Part shown: piece by piece, positions 45,001 through 55,027 of the stretch
Layout of the letters: the number at the start of each line of letters is the position of its first letter
Numbering within the stretch: position 1 is the stretch's first letter
DNA from: Micropterix aruncella
Lineage: Eukaryota > Arthropoda > Insecta > Lepidoptera > Micropterigidae
Assembly: GCA_944548615.1 (NCBI GenBank)
Contig: OX155963.1
Coordinates: 19,772,261-19,836,260, forward strand
Length of the DNA: 64,000 bases
Direction of reading: 5' to 3'
Program-made: the position numbers and the translations under genes
The notes under the pieces: generated by a model
Told to the model about the DNA's origin: nothing
The model's database searches: none
The model's input: the letters and a program-made list of their open reading frames with translations, nothing else

Positions 45001-48000
45001 GTCTTCTACGCTCATCCCATAGCTGAAAGAACGATCTAAATCTTTATACCAGCCTGGGGTGACGGGTTCGCTCATTGTAGTCGACACCGCCCTCCTGCAC
45101 ATTGATGAGAATCTTCCTCTACTTCTTATTCTTCTACTCAGAGAACAAAGTTGAATACCCAAAATTTACAGTAGTCAATCCAAAGTTGAGTGAATCGAAT
45201 CTATGTATACCTAAGGCAAAGGTCGAGTTTCCCCAAAATAAATTATTGTTATTCAAATGCTAAACATCCCCTTAGTCCAAGGTTTGCATAAGAGATGGTT
45301 TGCATAATAAATAACAAGGTTTGCATAAGAGATGGTTTCAATTAAAGAGGTTTTAATTTCTGTAAATGAAGCAGTAGGGGAGAGCAGTAGGGGAGAGTAG
45401 TAGGAAAGAGCGTGACTCGCGCTCGTACGAGCGCGAGTCACGCACACAAACGCGAACACGTCAATGTATTGGATAGCATAGATTCCTCCACTGTACAAAT
45501 GCTCCCCGTGTACGAAGCCTACCTGCTCTCCCCTACTGGGGGGAGCAGGTAGGCTTAATAAGAAATCACTAATATGGTATTATAAAAACAATTTAAATTA
45601 AAAATAATACAGACCTCTCTCATGCTATAAGCGAAGAGAAACGCTACGTGATATTGCACTTTCTCCATTAATGTTATTGTATCTTCGAACTCCTGTTCGG
45701 TTTCCCCGCAGAAGCCGCATATGAAGTCACTGGAGAAGCTCACTGTAATGCAGAAAATTATCAGATTGGTAAGTCTTTGACTAACGAGTCACTAATCACA
45801 AAAATGTTGTAATTATTACTTAACTCTAAATAATCCTAAAAATGTAATGGGCTATTCACCGATATGTGTTAACAAGTCCTTACCTAAGAAATTGCTGTTC
45901 TACATGTACAGGATGACTTTTAAATTAGCGACATCCTCAAAATGGGTGAATCCGTACAAGCAAATAAGCAACTACAGAAAGCCATATCGATAAATTATTT
46001 TAAAAAAGGAAGAGCATGGCTTTGAACTAAATTTATTTTGATTTGGAATGCCAACTCAAACCGAAGTTATTCAATGTTATCCTGAGTGAACAAATAACAA
46101 TTACATAGGTAATTAGGTAAGTATTCCCGAAAAACCTAATTAAAGATACGAATGCCTTTGCCGAGTGACGGAAAACCAAAGCCGAAGATGACTCACCCGT
46201 CGGTAATATTTCTCGAATATGCTCGACAAGTTCCAAATAAGCCTCTCTGGTGTAGCCCCTTCTCATGCGCTCCAGCACTGCTGAGTTTCCTGATTGTGCT
46301 GGCATGTGCAAATTCTTGCAAATGTTTGGCCTCTCTTTAATTATTTGCAAAACCTAGAAAAAACAGTCGTAAGAATGAATAAGAAAAGCAAAACCAGACG
46401 TGGAATTCATTTCTTATTTCATTTATTTCGTTTGTTACAACGCGGTGACTGAAAATGCACTAGAAAGAAAATAAGATTTATAATTTTAAGAATACTAAAT
46501 ATAGTAAATGAGTGCTCAAATGTACGGTGGGCCTAATAATACGGCCCTGTACTGTAAAATACATGTCACGGACAAATGTCAGGGATGTAACATTATGGAA
46601 GGTACGATTAAGTGAATAGTTTCTACCATTGATGGAAGGTATATATAGCGTATTAGATTGATCAACGACATACTACAATTCGGCAACCAGGATTTTGCTA
46701 CAAAATGCAACAAGTATAAGGCGCTAACAGTTCCAAGAATTGATTAATCTTCTACTATTAAATTCAACATTGTGACTTTTGCAGTATGTCAGCACACTGT
46801 AAATAGCGCCTATGTGGTATAAAATAATAATATAACAACATACGAACTGTTAAATCACACCTCTTATTATTTTAATTATATTTAAATAAAAAAGTATTTT
46901 TTTAATTTGTTGTACCGGTTTAAATGCATATTAATTACGCACTTTAAGTCAGATAGACTAATAGATGGCATTCTATCTCTCCGTATTATTTCTGTGATGT
47001 AATCGGCCTATATTAAAAATGTGATAGATGGTACTAGTAACTTAATGTTATTATTGTTATCGTTGGTCAACTTATTGGGTTTTTATAATCAATCGGTCCT
47101 ATTTAAAAAACCATTTATTATCAATGGTATTATAGATGGCCAAATAAATTGCTTAGTTTGGCGGTCAATGCTCAGCAAACATGCATTTTGTCATTTCAGA
47201 ACTTGAACAATCTAATAGTGTATATAATCAATGTAATATTGTATACAATCAATGTAAAACTTCAAAAATAAAATGTTCACCTCATCTGGAAAATCTTTAG
47301 GGTGTGGAGATGTAAATCGCACTCTCATATTAGGGTTCACCGACGACACCCGATCCAGGAGATCTGCAAATCGCAGCCCTCCAGTTTTGACTTTGTAGAC
47401 GGTCTTAAAACCTTTCACCATACTGGTTTCCGTGCGTTCTGCGGATTCCGATAAGTCTCTGTAGCTGTTGACGTTCTGGCCAAGGAGCGTGACTTCCTTT
47501 ACTCCGAGATCCGATAGATGCTTCACTTCATCGACTATTGAGTAGTTTGGTCGGGACCTTTCGCGACCGCGAGTAAACGGGACGATGCAGTAGGTGCACA
47601 TGTTGTCACAGCCTCTCATTATTGACCTAATTAGAAACAGATGGATAAATATTACCTACTGACTAGGGATTTATTTATTAGTTTAAAATATTATTCAAGA
47701 GCATTACAGACGAATCCAATTCACCCTTGAATATTAAAGCTAGAGTGTAAGTCTAAAAATAAATGACTTACATAACTAAATTAATGCTATTTGAACAAGA
47801 AATTGAACAAGAAAAAAAATATAAAACTAAATAAAAGACAGGTTATGACAAACATGAGATAGCAGGGAGTTGCCTTTTTAGCTGCCAAAGGGATATACAA
47901 AAGATGTCTATTTCTGTGGGTAAGGAATTAAGAAGAGCTATAACCCTTCCCACTGGCCTTTCTACAAAAATATTTGTACGATGGTACGGCACATTAAACA

Positions 48001-51000
48001 ATAGATGCGATCTCCTCGTTGTGTAATTTACCGGTACGTACAATTCAAACTTACATAGTATCTCTGGCAAATAAATAGTTTCTTGAATTAATTTATATGC
48101 AAATATAATTAGGGAAATATATCAACGCGTTTCAAGACTATTGTATCCTACCATTCCTAGCACAAAATCGGACGGAAATAAGTATGAATAAATATTGTAT
48201 TTTCTGTAATAAATATATCTTAAAAATTTTCTTTGAATACGCTCTACCATCTGATGTCATTGATGTCCGATATATCGAAAACATCGATGGTTAGAGATCG
48301 ATGTTTGATGTTTTTTTCATCGATGGTGCCTTATCGATGTTTTGGCACCATCAATGTTCCACATTCGATATTTCTCATCTACACATTAGGTTTTCGTTTG
48401 CTCCATATATAAATATTAATATTTTATGGAAATTGATATTTCTTAACACTAGACGGATAGGCCGAATGGCCTATTGCAGTGATTGGCGAGATGGATTGTA
48501 CAACGAAAACCAAGATGATCAGTGCAATAATTCAAGTCTGGTTTCATGATGATATGCTGTTTTTGTATGTCTATGTCCAATAAAGCACTTTTCGAAGAAA
48601 AATACACTTTATTCCAATTAATTCCACTATATCATCAAATTGAAAAATTGAAGAAAAATATATAAAAATTATATAAGTACAAATTTATATAAAACCGATA
48701 TGTAAAAACCGCTTATATAAACCGCTATATATTTTGTCTGGTATATTTAAAACAAGTATTGTTATTGAGAAATCTAATGAAAAAAAAACAAGGATTTACT
48801 TACTTTTTGAAAAATAACCCAAAAGGTAGTGTGGTTAATGACCTAAATTCAGTTGGAGGAAACAACTGGAATACTAAAGTCCATGATAGGACAGAATGGA
48901 AGCAGATCCTCGGCGATTCAATGACTCACAATGAGTTGTAGTGTTAGTGATGATGAGTCAGTCAGTCATTACTTTGTAATTCATATGTCCGCACCTCAGA
49001 AGGGTTTGTGTCCAGCCAACCTTGGTTGGTAAATTTAATTTAATTTAGGAATTAAAATACCAAAAGCACTTCAAATAATAAACTATAGAATCATCCGATA
49101 AATAATAGTACCTACCTATGATAAAACAATGTACTTACACAAATGCAGTCACCGAGTCTTCATTTAATCGTACAGGGGTCACATCTGCATATGTTTCATC
49201 CAATGACAACAGTACATTTACAGCTGTTTGATTGTTTTCAGTCAATGCTAGCAGTCTTGGCAGGTCTTTGTAGCTGTCTGGCCCGGCAACTGGAAATGTA
49301 TATACATTATTTGATTAACCCTTCAGGCCTCGGCCCGTCAGCCGATTGATAAGTTGCTGTCCCAAAAATTTTTGGTAAAAATGTCGTTTTGGCGAGATAC
49401 TGTCTCGCCAAAACGTTAATTACTGCTAACCCATTGTACCCATAATTAAAATTAAATATATTAACATAATAAAACATAATAAAATAAAACAAATTAAATT
49501 AAAATTAAATTAAAACGGGGCCGTCTAGCTGAATCGTATTGTGGCCGATATCGGCCAATCGGGGCCTGAGGGGTTAATATTTATTAATTGGACAAAATAT
49601 ATAGTATTCAATAAAATTGTACTACAATTATGGAAGATTTAGTCAAAATGTACTAAAAAGAATCGTTTCATAAAAAAGCGTACATTTATGAATAAGATAT
49701 TAAAGATATTTTTATTTATATTTATCAGTATGCTTTTATATTTATTGATATTTGACTTAAAAATTTACAATTATTTGTTTATTATAAATGTAATTCTTAG
49801 GAAACGCTTTATGAATAAAATGTTATTTCTGTAAAAAAAAGAATTATTGCTGATGTATCATTTAGAGAAAACGGTCCTCAATTTCTCCAGTCAGCTAACT
49901 TGTGTGTTTAGATAGACTAGGTTATGCGGATTTTTAAAATGTGAATATTTAAAAAAAAATACCATTGGGCTCTTTTGTCCTAAAAGTCGGCTAGCCCCTG
50001 TTCTAGTAAAAAGGTTCCGATATTCAATTACTTGGTATAGCAAAGGATGCTTAAGAATTGAGTCCTTTATAATAGGAGAATTGGATCTGCTTACAATAAA
50101 TAAATGACGGAAACTGGAATACTTTGGACACATTATAAGAGACACTTGAGAGATGTCAACTACTACAGGCGAATCCGCCACCCCAGGAAGTTATAACGAT
50201 ATTAGATCATTCTTTCTCACATGGGGTGAACGCAGAGACTTAGGGACAACACATTCCATCATCTAACTACGCCAATAGGCCCGTGAGAGTCCAATGCCTT
50301 ACCATTAGACACTGGGAAGTGAAACCAGCGGGCAGACCAACGGGCAGTCTGGTGACGGATTCGAGGTCGCTTGTGCGGCTTCTACCTGACATAAGCGGTA
50401 ATTCAGTTCGAATTTATCGCGGACCGTAGTGCCCTTGCCCGTCATGTCGCTCGGGGTCGGGTGGCCATCAGGTCAACAACTACCTCCGCTGCTTAGGAAA
50501 TATACGTTTCCAGACCCCACCGATTTTCGCTGGACGGGCAGTGTAGCTTGCGAACCGCCCAACCGCCCAGTTCCGTCCGAAGTGTTCCCCTGAATCCTCA
50601 CGTCTGATCCCAACCACCTCTGACTGCAAGTAACAGCCGCAAAGCGGCAGAGCTCGCAGCGGCCCTGAGAGGTTAAAAAGGTTATCAGAAGTCCCTCTTC
50701 AAGAAGGCTACCGGACGAGAGTTAAACCGTAAGGTAGGCAGAACAAGGTAGCACAAAAATCGGCTAACACCACTGAAACTGCGCGGAGCTATTAGGAACC
50801 AAAGAAACAGTAATGAGAGATGTAAATACCATTGCGTGGTTATGAGACAGTAAATACCACCTTCTGCAACTTATTATCCAGGCAAAAATACCACAACGGA
50901 GAAAATATACCTACAAATACCCTTAAAGCAAAATCCCACGAGGGGTCCACAAACTGTAGCTATATCATTGAACTGTAGCTCTGAAGAGGAGAAGGGACAT

Positions 51001-51627
51001 AAAAAAGAAGTAAAATATGGAAAAAAAGATCAAGAATCATATTGTCTTACCCAAATCAACAATCTTCTCCTTCTCGATCAGCTTCTCTTTGAGCCGCTCG
51101 GCCATGCATCCCAGGACGCCGATTTTGTACGGCTTCTGCTGCGAATTCTTGTCCCTTTTCACCTTCCGCAGCCGCCGCAGCCTGTCCCAAATCTTCGATT
51201 CGGCGCCTTCTCTAATCGCGCAAGTCATTAGCAAAATCACATCGGCCATCTTCTCGGTGGCGGTTTTTTCGTATCCCGCCTTTTGCAGGATGGACCACAC
51301 GATTTCCGTGTCGTTGACGTTCATCTGACAGCCGTAGACTTCGAAGAATACCTTCCGTGGTTTCAAATTGAAATTTTGTCCCTCTAAATAGGGAATGTTG
51401 TCGGCGACGGTCGCGTCTGTGAGTTCTGTCACATCGTCGTTGTCGTTGACTATAAAGTCTTTTAAGGTTGGGCCTTTTCCGAGAGCTGCTTTAAAATTTT
51501 CTCGGACGCTTGGATTGGAATGACCACTTGAAAGGCGCCTTATTAGTCGATTACAGTAGTTTTGAGAGCGATGAATGCGAGTTAGGATATTGTAGCGAGA
51601 TATCAGTGTAAGGTCTAAGCGCCGCAT
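38666..51627 (-). CDS. CDK5RAP1: CDK5RAP1, mitochondrial tRNA methylthiotransferase (six exons)
   Basis: Six exons (51051-51627, 49139-49289, 47281-47626, 46197-46353, 45615-45742, 38666-39073) join without frame break into 588 residues, close to the human 601. The enzyme uses two 4Fe-4S clusters and SAM to convert N6-isopentenyladenosine-37 of mitochondrial tRNAs to the 2-methylthio form. Seen in order: an Arg-rich N-terminus like a mitochondrial presequence; the MTTase domain with cysteines in GCQMN, TCAIRE and GCMAER; the radical-SAM motif GCDNMCTYC with [10 protein letters not shown]; the HMPAQSGN motif; [12 protein letters not shown]; and a C-terminal TRAM domain. Introns 1-5 hold the window's densest transposon load, intron 5 alone about 6.5 kb. 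The exon 5 donor is GTCTGT, off consensus. Confidence 0.95.
39240..39541 (-). mobile_element. I/R1-like retrotransposon 3' fragment, copy 2
   Basis: The minus strand reads [20 protein letters not shown] and [20 protein letters not shown], nearly identical to the end of 40770-41514, with a small internal duplication ([12 protein letters not shown]). Its 3' end is the (AACT)n tail seen as AGTTAGTTAGTTAG at 39246-39264. 5'-truncated at 39541, where another element begins. Confidence 0.85.
39542..40300 (-). pseudogene. Non-LTR retrotransposon C-terminus with (AATTG)n tail
   Basis: The minus-strand frame 40262-39912 reads [40 protein letters not shown] and [20 protein letters not shown], the tail of CR1/Jockey-type reverse transcriptases. 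It ends in an AATTGAATTGAATTGAATTG tail at 39541-39562. Only the last ~115 codons remain. Confidence 0.7.
40340..40675 (+). repeat. Poly-C-rich low-complexity stretch
   Basis: Three C runs (about 10-16 bases, near 40350, 40387 and 40658) in AT-rich DNA. The gggg-rich antisense frame is an artefact. Confidence 0.6.
40729..41779. mobile_element. TA-flanked MITE carrying a retrotransposon insertion
   Basis: Left end AAGGGGCGAACATATTATCG then GACGCGTCCGTTAGCC; the right end is its inverted copy with one extra T and few changes (~40 bp). TA on both sides fits a Tc1/mariner-type duplication. Removing the 833 bp insert leaves a ~218 bp MITE. Sits in a family F repeat within CDK5RAP1 intron 5. Confidence 0.85.
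40770..41602 (+). mobile_element. I/R1-like non-LTR retrotransposon, 3' fragment with RNase H
   Basis: Open from the 5' truncation to TAA at 41512-41514. RNase [39 protein letters not shown]. Then the C-terminal zinc knuckle [20 protein letters not shown] (CxxC..H..C). A short 3' UTR ends in (AACT)n. Flanked by the 10-bp duplication TAGCCGCGGC at 40760-40769 and 41603-41612. The frame is intact, so insertion is fairly recent. Confidence 0.88.
42262..43985 (-). mobile_element. RLE-type (NeSL/Hero/R4-like) retrotransposon, copy 1
   Basis: A minus-strand element whose frame runs from the end of the reverse transcriptase ([20 protein letters not shown]) through a zinc finger ([19 protein letters not shown]) to a restriction-like endonuclease ([20 protein letters not shown], the PD..E core), then [20 protein letters not shown] and [12 protein letters not shown] frameshift near 42640 separates the last ~70 codons. 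The 3' UTR ends near a (AAAT)n run at 42250-42270. 5'-truncated near 43985 within the RT thumb. Confidence 0.88.
44000..44860. other. CDK5RAP1 intron 5, small tandem duplication
   Basis: Mostly featureless. At 44663-44735 a ~36 bp unit (GCAGGGAAACCCCTTGACAG..TAGTATTGCCG) is repeated twice in tandem. Confidence 0.45.
44865..45100 (+). repeat. Repeat U, 3' fragment
   Basis: Matches 27400-27635: AGATATCCTGCCAAAACTGG, GAGGCTGCCCGCTGGGTAC, GGCGTTGGTCTCTAACGGG, TCTTCTACGCTCATCCCAT, AAAGAACGATCTAAATC. Confidence 0.75.
45365..45443. repeat. 34-bp perfect palindrome next to GGGGAGAGCAGTA repeats
   Basis: 45410-45443 reads GCGTGACTCGCGCTCGT followed by its exact reverse complement, with no loop. Two GTAGGGGAGAGCA units lie at 45373-45399, just to its left. 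Confidence 0.9.
45515..45556. repeat. 19-bp-arm hairpin in CDK5RAP1 intron 5
   Basis: AAGCCTACCTGCTCTCCCC, loop TACT, then the inverted copy with one mismatch. The arm also pairs with the GGGGAGAGCAG units at 45373-45399. Confidence 0.85.
45615..45742 (-). CDS. CDK5RAP1: CDK5RAP1 exon 5
   Basis: Acceptor TTCTGCATTACAG; 128 bp. [20 protein letters not shown] to FLFAYSMRE. The donor GAG|GTCTGT lacks the usual purine at +3 and AG at +4/+5, yet joins exon 6 in frame as expected from the family ([19 protein letters not shown]). Confidence 0.9.
45908..45965 (+). repeat. Solo end of the 10477-type MITE
   Basis: ACAGGATGACTTTTAAATTA, then GCGACATCCTC..GGGTGAATCCGTAC, matches the left end of the MITE at 10477. 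No right end seen. Confidence 0.6.
46197..46353 (-). CDS. CDK5RAP1: CDK5RAP1 exon 4
   Basis: Acceptor TTTTTTCTAG, donor GTGAGT; 157 bp. [40 protein letters not shown] and [19 protein letters not shown] is a conserved MTTase element. Phase 0 to 1. Confidence 0.92.
46945..47225 (+). repeat. Dispersed repeat family F, copy 2
   Basis: AGACTAATAGATGGCATTCT, CTGTGATGTAATCGGCCTAT, GTTATTATTGTTATCG, ATCAATCGGTCCTATTT, in the order of 33820-34090. Lies in a CDK5RAP1 intron. Confidence 0.65.
47281..47626 (-). CDS. CDK5RAP1: CDK5RAP1 exon 3 (radical SAM core)
   Basis: Acceptor TTTCTAATTAG, donor GTGAAC; 346 bp. Completes V, then [20 protein letters not shown], with the CxxxCxxC of the SAM cluster, and [14 protein letters not shown]. 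Ends [15 protein letters not shown], phase 0. Confidence 0.93.
47640..49130. other. CDK5RAP1 intron 2, little recognised
   Basis: AT-rich. The minus-strand frame at 47843-48070 ([40 protein letters not shown]) resembles the tail of a non-LTR reverse transcriptase of the 28887 type and may be a small relic. ATCGAT motifs cluster at 48270-48330. Confidence 0.4.
49139..49289 (-). CDS. CDK5RAP1: CDK5RAP1 exon 2
   Basis: Acceptor TTTCCAG, donor GTAAGT; 151 bp. Reads [20 protein letters not shown] and [16 protein letters not shown], then ends within SVTAFV. These are strongly conserved CDK5RAP1 segments. The exon overlaps no long open frame and was found by phase and homology. Confidence 0.9.
50145..50600 (-). 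repeat. Repeat U, inverted copy in CDK5RAP1 intron 1
   Basis: On the plus strand: GTCAACTACTACAGGCGAAT, ATATTAGATCATTCTTTCTC, GCCCGTGAGAGTCCAATGCC, GCGGTAATTCAGTTCGAATT, GGTCAACAACTACC, CGTTTCCAGACCCC. This is the reverse of the plus-strand U copies. GC-rich DNA continues to about 50760 without a match. Confidence 0.68.
51051..51627 (-). CDS. CDK5RAP1: CDK5RAP1 exon 1 (presequence and MTTase domain)
   Basis: ATG at 51627; [20 protein letters not shown] opens an Arg-rich, acid-free leader fitting mitochondrial import. It contains [40 protein letters not shown] and [14 protein letters not shown], which carry the three auxiliary-cluster cysteines. Ends ..GTTGATTTGG|GTAAGA, phase 1. Confidence 0.93.
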
Positions 51628-51629
51628 TT

Positions 51630-51775
51630 TCTGGAAAATGAAAACGGAATTGTGTCATTTTAATGTTATTTTTTGCCCGCCAGTACACACCTTGGGCAAA
51701 GTAAATATATGTAATCAGTAACTCAATTCAGGCTCCTTGTAGAAAAACATTCTTCTCTGGCGGATCACTTTGGAG
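51630..51775 (-). promoter_or_regulatory. CDK5RAP1 upstream region
   Basis: Only about 150 bp separates the CDK5RAP1 ATG from transposon DNA starting near 51776. No TATA box seen, as usual for a housekeeping gene. The promoter must be compact or lie partly within repeat sequence. Confidence 0.3.
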
Positions 51776-51799
51776 TTGTCAACTATTACGGGCGAACCC

Positions 51800-52893
51800 C
51801 CAGGAGGGCATAAATAAATAAAATACAAACGGAGCTGCCATGGAATTCACCGACCGAAAATCGGGCCCATCATATATAATTATTACACTTCTGGGAGGTG
51901 AACGGTGGATTCCGGACTAACGACCGGCTGTGGTAGGTTTAGGACAGCTGTCTTGTGCCACATGTGAGCGTTCACTTTACCACCCATTCACTCCCCCTTC
52001 GAAGCCGTAGAATTTGAGATGCGGAAATCGCGGTTTTAGATAATTTTTCTAGAAAGGAGTTGATTATTTTACTGGAGAGACCAAGATCTTTAAAAAGGTG
52101 AAACAAAGATTTAGCTGGCAGGCCACGAGCGCCTACTTCCACCGCGTGAAGGTGAACAGTGAAGCCGTTCCGGGTGACGGCATTTGTGAGATCATGGTAT
52201 TTATTTAATTTGTACTCGTGGTCTTTTGGGATATTTGATTCCCATGGAACAGTTAATTCTACGATAAGGACCATCTTCCGAGATAGAGAGTAAAGAGTTA
52301 TATCTGGACGCAGGGCTGTGCATCCGACACTTTCAGGGAATTCATACTGCTTAGAGACCGAATCGACCTCCATAATCCAATCTGAAGCTTTCTCGATTAT
52401 TGAGAAAGGTTTTGCAGTGACGTTTTTTTTGCCTTTAGAGCCAACCCGCACAAACTGTATTGGGGGTTTGGAGGATACTGTGGAACCCTTGTTGGCACGA
52501 GCCACTGAGAGGCTAATTACCTCGCGAATAACAGCAAGGACTTTGTCGTGGCGGTAAGTGTATCGTCCTTGATCCAAGGCCATCTTGCAGCCAGCTAGAA
52601 TATGTCTAGCTGTGCAAGGGGTGTTTCTACAAAGGGGACATGAACTATCCTCGGCATAGCTCCAACGAGCGAGGTTACTGGGGTCTGAAAGTGTATGCTG
52701 AAAGGCATTTTTAAAAAAAATCAGCATCTCTGGCGTCCAGTCATACAACATTACTTTCCAGTGCATTGGAGGAGGAATGCAAAAGTCTCCAATTGTTGTC
52801 CAATCATTCTGGCATTGAAGGCCAATAGCGTGAGCCATGCTATTGCTGTCGTAATCTCCCCGAAAGAGAGACTTCTTCAAGTCCACATCGATC
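51800..52893 (-). mobile_element. RLE-type retrotransposon, copy 2
   Basis: Close match to 42262-43360 on the same strand: same 3' UTR (CGGAGCTGCCATGGAATTCA), zinc finger [19 protein letters not shown], endonuclease [19 protein letters not shown] and C-terminal [20 protein letters not shown]. Here the C-terminal frame is unbroken to the stop (51972). 5'-truncated at 52893 after VDLKKSLFRGDY, where a U fragment follows. Confidence 0.88.
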
Positions 52894-53015
52894 ATTCTTT
52901 CAACCGTGGGGTAAACGCAAAAACTTAGGGATGACACAGTCCACTGTCTAACTACGTCAGCAGGCCCGTGAGAGTCCAACGCCTTACCGCGAGGCACTGG
53001 GAATTGTTCCCAACT
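52886..53015 (-). repeat. Repeat U fragment
   Basis: Plus strand ATCATTCTTTCAACCGTGGG, CTAACTACGTCAGCAGGCCC, GTGAGAGTCCAACGCCTTAC follows 50210-50320 and 7405-7495. Squeezed between the RLE element and the Tigger relic. Confidence 0.65.
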
Positions 53016-53019
53016 CATC

Positions 53020-53690
53020 CCACCGTAGAATTGTTGAAAAGAGGGAATGGCCAGTTTGAAACAATCTTTATACCGCCAAACATCACAAGCTTGTTGCAAC
53101 CAATGGACCAGTCTGTTATCAAAACCATGAAACGCCATTACAGACGGCGAATTTGTAAGGAAACTTTTGGTAGAGGGCGAAGATGAAGAAGGTAAATTGG
53201 TTAACCACAAAAAAATAAATTTGAAAGACTGCACTTACATGGTGGCGGAAGTTTGGAGCTTGGTTAAGGCAGTCACATTAAGACGTGCCCGGAACAAGTT
53301 GAAAGGCATATCAACTGAAGAAGAGGAGAAAAAGGAAAAAGAAGTTCAAGAAAAGGAACGGGAAGAGACAGGAGAAGATGAGGATGACGTTTTACTTGAG
53401 GAATTCAGAAACATTCTTTTGAAAATCTCTGGATGTTCAGAAGTTAGTGCCGAAGATATAGGAGAGTGGATGGTGTGTGATTCATCAGACTCTGGGTTTC
53501 AAATTCTAAATGCCGATGAACTTATTGAAAGTGTGAGAAAGTGTCCAGGTAGAAGATGACCTTAAGGTCAGACACGAGACCATCATCTGGTGAAGCATTT
53601 GCCGGCCTTAAAACTGCATTGAAGTGGATGGAGCATCAGCCCGAGTGTGATCACATGCAACTTCTCACTTTCAAGTGGATGCGCTGCTCG
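53020..53690 (+). pseudogene. Tigger/pogo-family transposase C-terminal relic
   Basis: Reads FETIFIPPNITSLLQPMDQS and VIKTMKRHYRRRI, the end of the DDE domain of Tigger/Jerky-type transposases. After a shift near 53165 comes KLVNHKKINLKDCTYMVAEV and W, then an acidic stretch and EDIGEWMVCDSSDSGFQILN. A second shift near 53550 leads to WMEHQPECDHMQLLTFKWM. 5' part and terminal repeats are missing. Confidence 0.82.
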
Positions 53691-53694
53691 AAAA

Positions 53695-54560
53695 CGGAGT
53701 TAATAGGCCCTTGCTGAGTTGACCACGAAGATCCATTGTGTTCAGGGTTGGTCACACTCACGGGTCAACACCCATCCGACGGCCTCCATGCATGAAGTGC
53801 GAGCCTGGGTAGGACTCTGGCCTTAGGGCTAGTTTTCCCTAGGAATCAACCTTCTGGCGCTCCTGGACAGTCTGCGCATCGTGCGGCATAAGCCAATCGA
53901 TTGCGCACTCTAATAGGCCGTTTACACTCTCGCGCGAGGCGCGAGGCGAGACGCAAAACCATATCAGTAAACAAATGGAACAGAGGCAAAGCTTCTAACG
54001 AGCGTACAAAATGTTTACCTACTTGCTAGAAGCTTTGCCTCTGTTCTGTTTGTTTACGCACATGGTTTTGCGTCTCGCCTCGCGCCTCGCGCGAGAGTGT
54101 AAACGGCCCATAACAGTCGGGGGAGTCTGGAAGCAGTACCTACTGTTTCCTATAGAGCGGGGGTGGTTGCGGACCTTACGGCGACTGCTCTTGAAACGAC
54201 CATCGGCTACCCGATCCTAGGTGAGCAGCCGGGCAAAGGACGCCGTGGTCCGCGATAGATTCTGTATACACCGTTTCACCGCTTCGTAAGGGAGAGGACC
54301 GCGCAAGCGACCTCGAACTCGTAACCAATCGAGAGACTGGGGTAATCTGGTCGCAATTGGAAGTAAGGGCGTGAGTGTAAGCCCGCCGGGTAACACTCCT
54401 GGCTATCTCGCGGTTAATGCGTTGGCCTCTTTCGGGTTTGTGGCGGATCTTACGGTGGACTGTTTTGTCCAAGTCTTCTGCGCTCACTCCAGGGAGATAG
54501 AACGACTAATCGTTAAAACTTCCTGAGGTGACGGGCTCGCCGCTGTAGTCGACAACTCTA
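53695..54560 (+). repeat. Repeat U, long copy split by a MITE
   Basis: GACCACGAAGATCCATT, GGTCACACTCACGGGTCAAC, CTCCTGGACAGTCTGCGCA, then the MITE at 53914-54110, then TAACAGTCGGGGGAGTCTGG, CGCTTCGTAAGGGAGAGGAC and a GGGCTCGCC..GTAGTCGAC end. About 670 bp without the insert; the best U reference copy. Confidence 0.8.
53914..54110. mobile_element. Hairpin MITE with TAA target duplication (PIF/Harbinger-like)
   Basis: 197 bp. Left TAGGCCGTTTACACTCTCGC and reversed right TGGGCCGTTTACACTCTCGC begin near-identical arms of about 80 bp (also GAGACGCAAAACCAT and ACAGAGGCAAAGCTTCT). TAA flanks both sides (53911-53913 and 54111-54113), while intact U copies have a single TAA there (CTAACAGTC). Arms are almost unchanged, so insertion is recent. 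Confidence 0.9.
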
Positions 54561-54599
54561 GTTGCCCGAAAACGGATGAAGGCAGTCAAACAGCAAGCA

Positions 54600-54960
54600 A
54601 TGACTTTCATTTACAGTACAGTACATACATACATACTGTACTAATGTACAGCACTTGTAAGTACGCTTAACATGTAAAAGCGTTGCCTTTTCATTTAATT
54701 AATGAAAAGCTCTATTTCTTACATAGGTAATTAATTATAATAGACTTATCTGAATAGGGTCCGGTCCCAACTTACTCAGTTAATTGGAGTTCTACTGTAC
54801 CAAGGCGTTCAATAAAAATGAATAATGAGGAATGTTCTTTTATTATTTGGCATAGTCACCTTTTAGTTTTATACACATGAGATATCTTTTTTCTTAACAT
54901 AAAACACCCTTCTAAAAAAACCCTTCATCCCGATTTCCTAAAAATTCCTGCACTTCTACT
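54600..54960. other. AT-rich intergenic, small hairpin
   Basis: ACAGTACATACATAC..ATACTGT near 54615-54640 can fold. No gene seen. Confidence 0.35.
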
Positions 54961-55027
54961 ACATTGCCTACCTGCATTATCATTTTTAAATTTTCAACCT
55001 CCCAGACGTTCCTTAATATCAGTGAGG

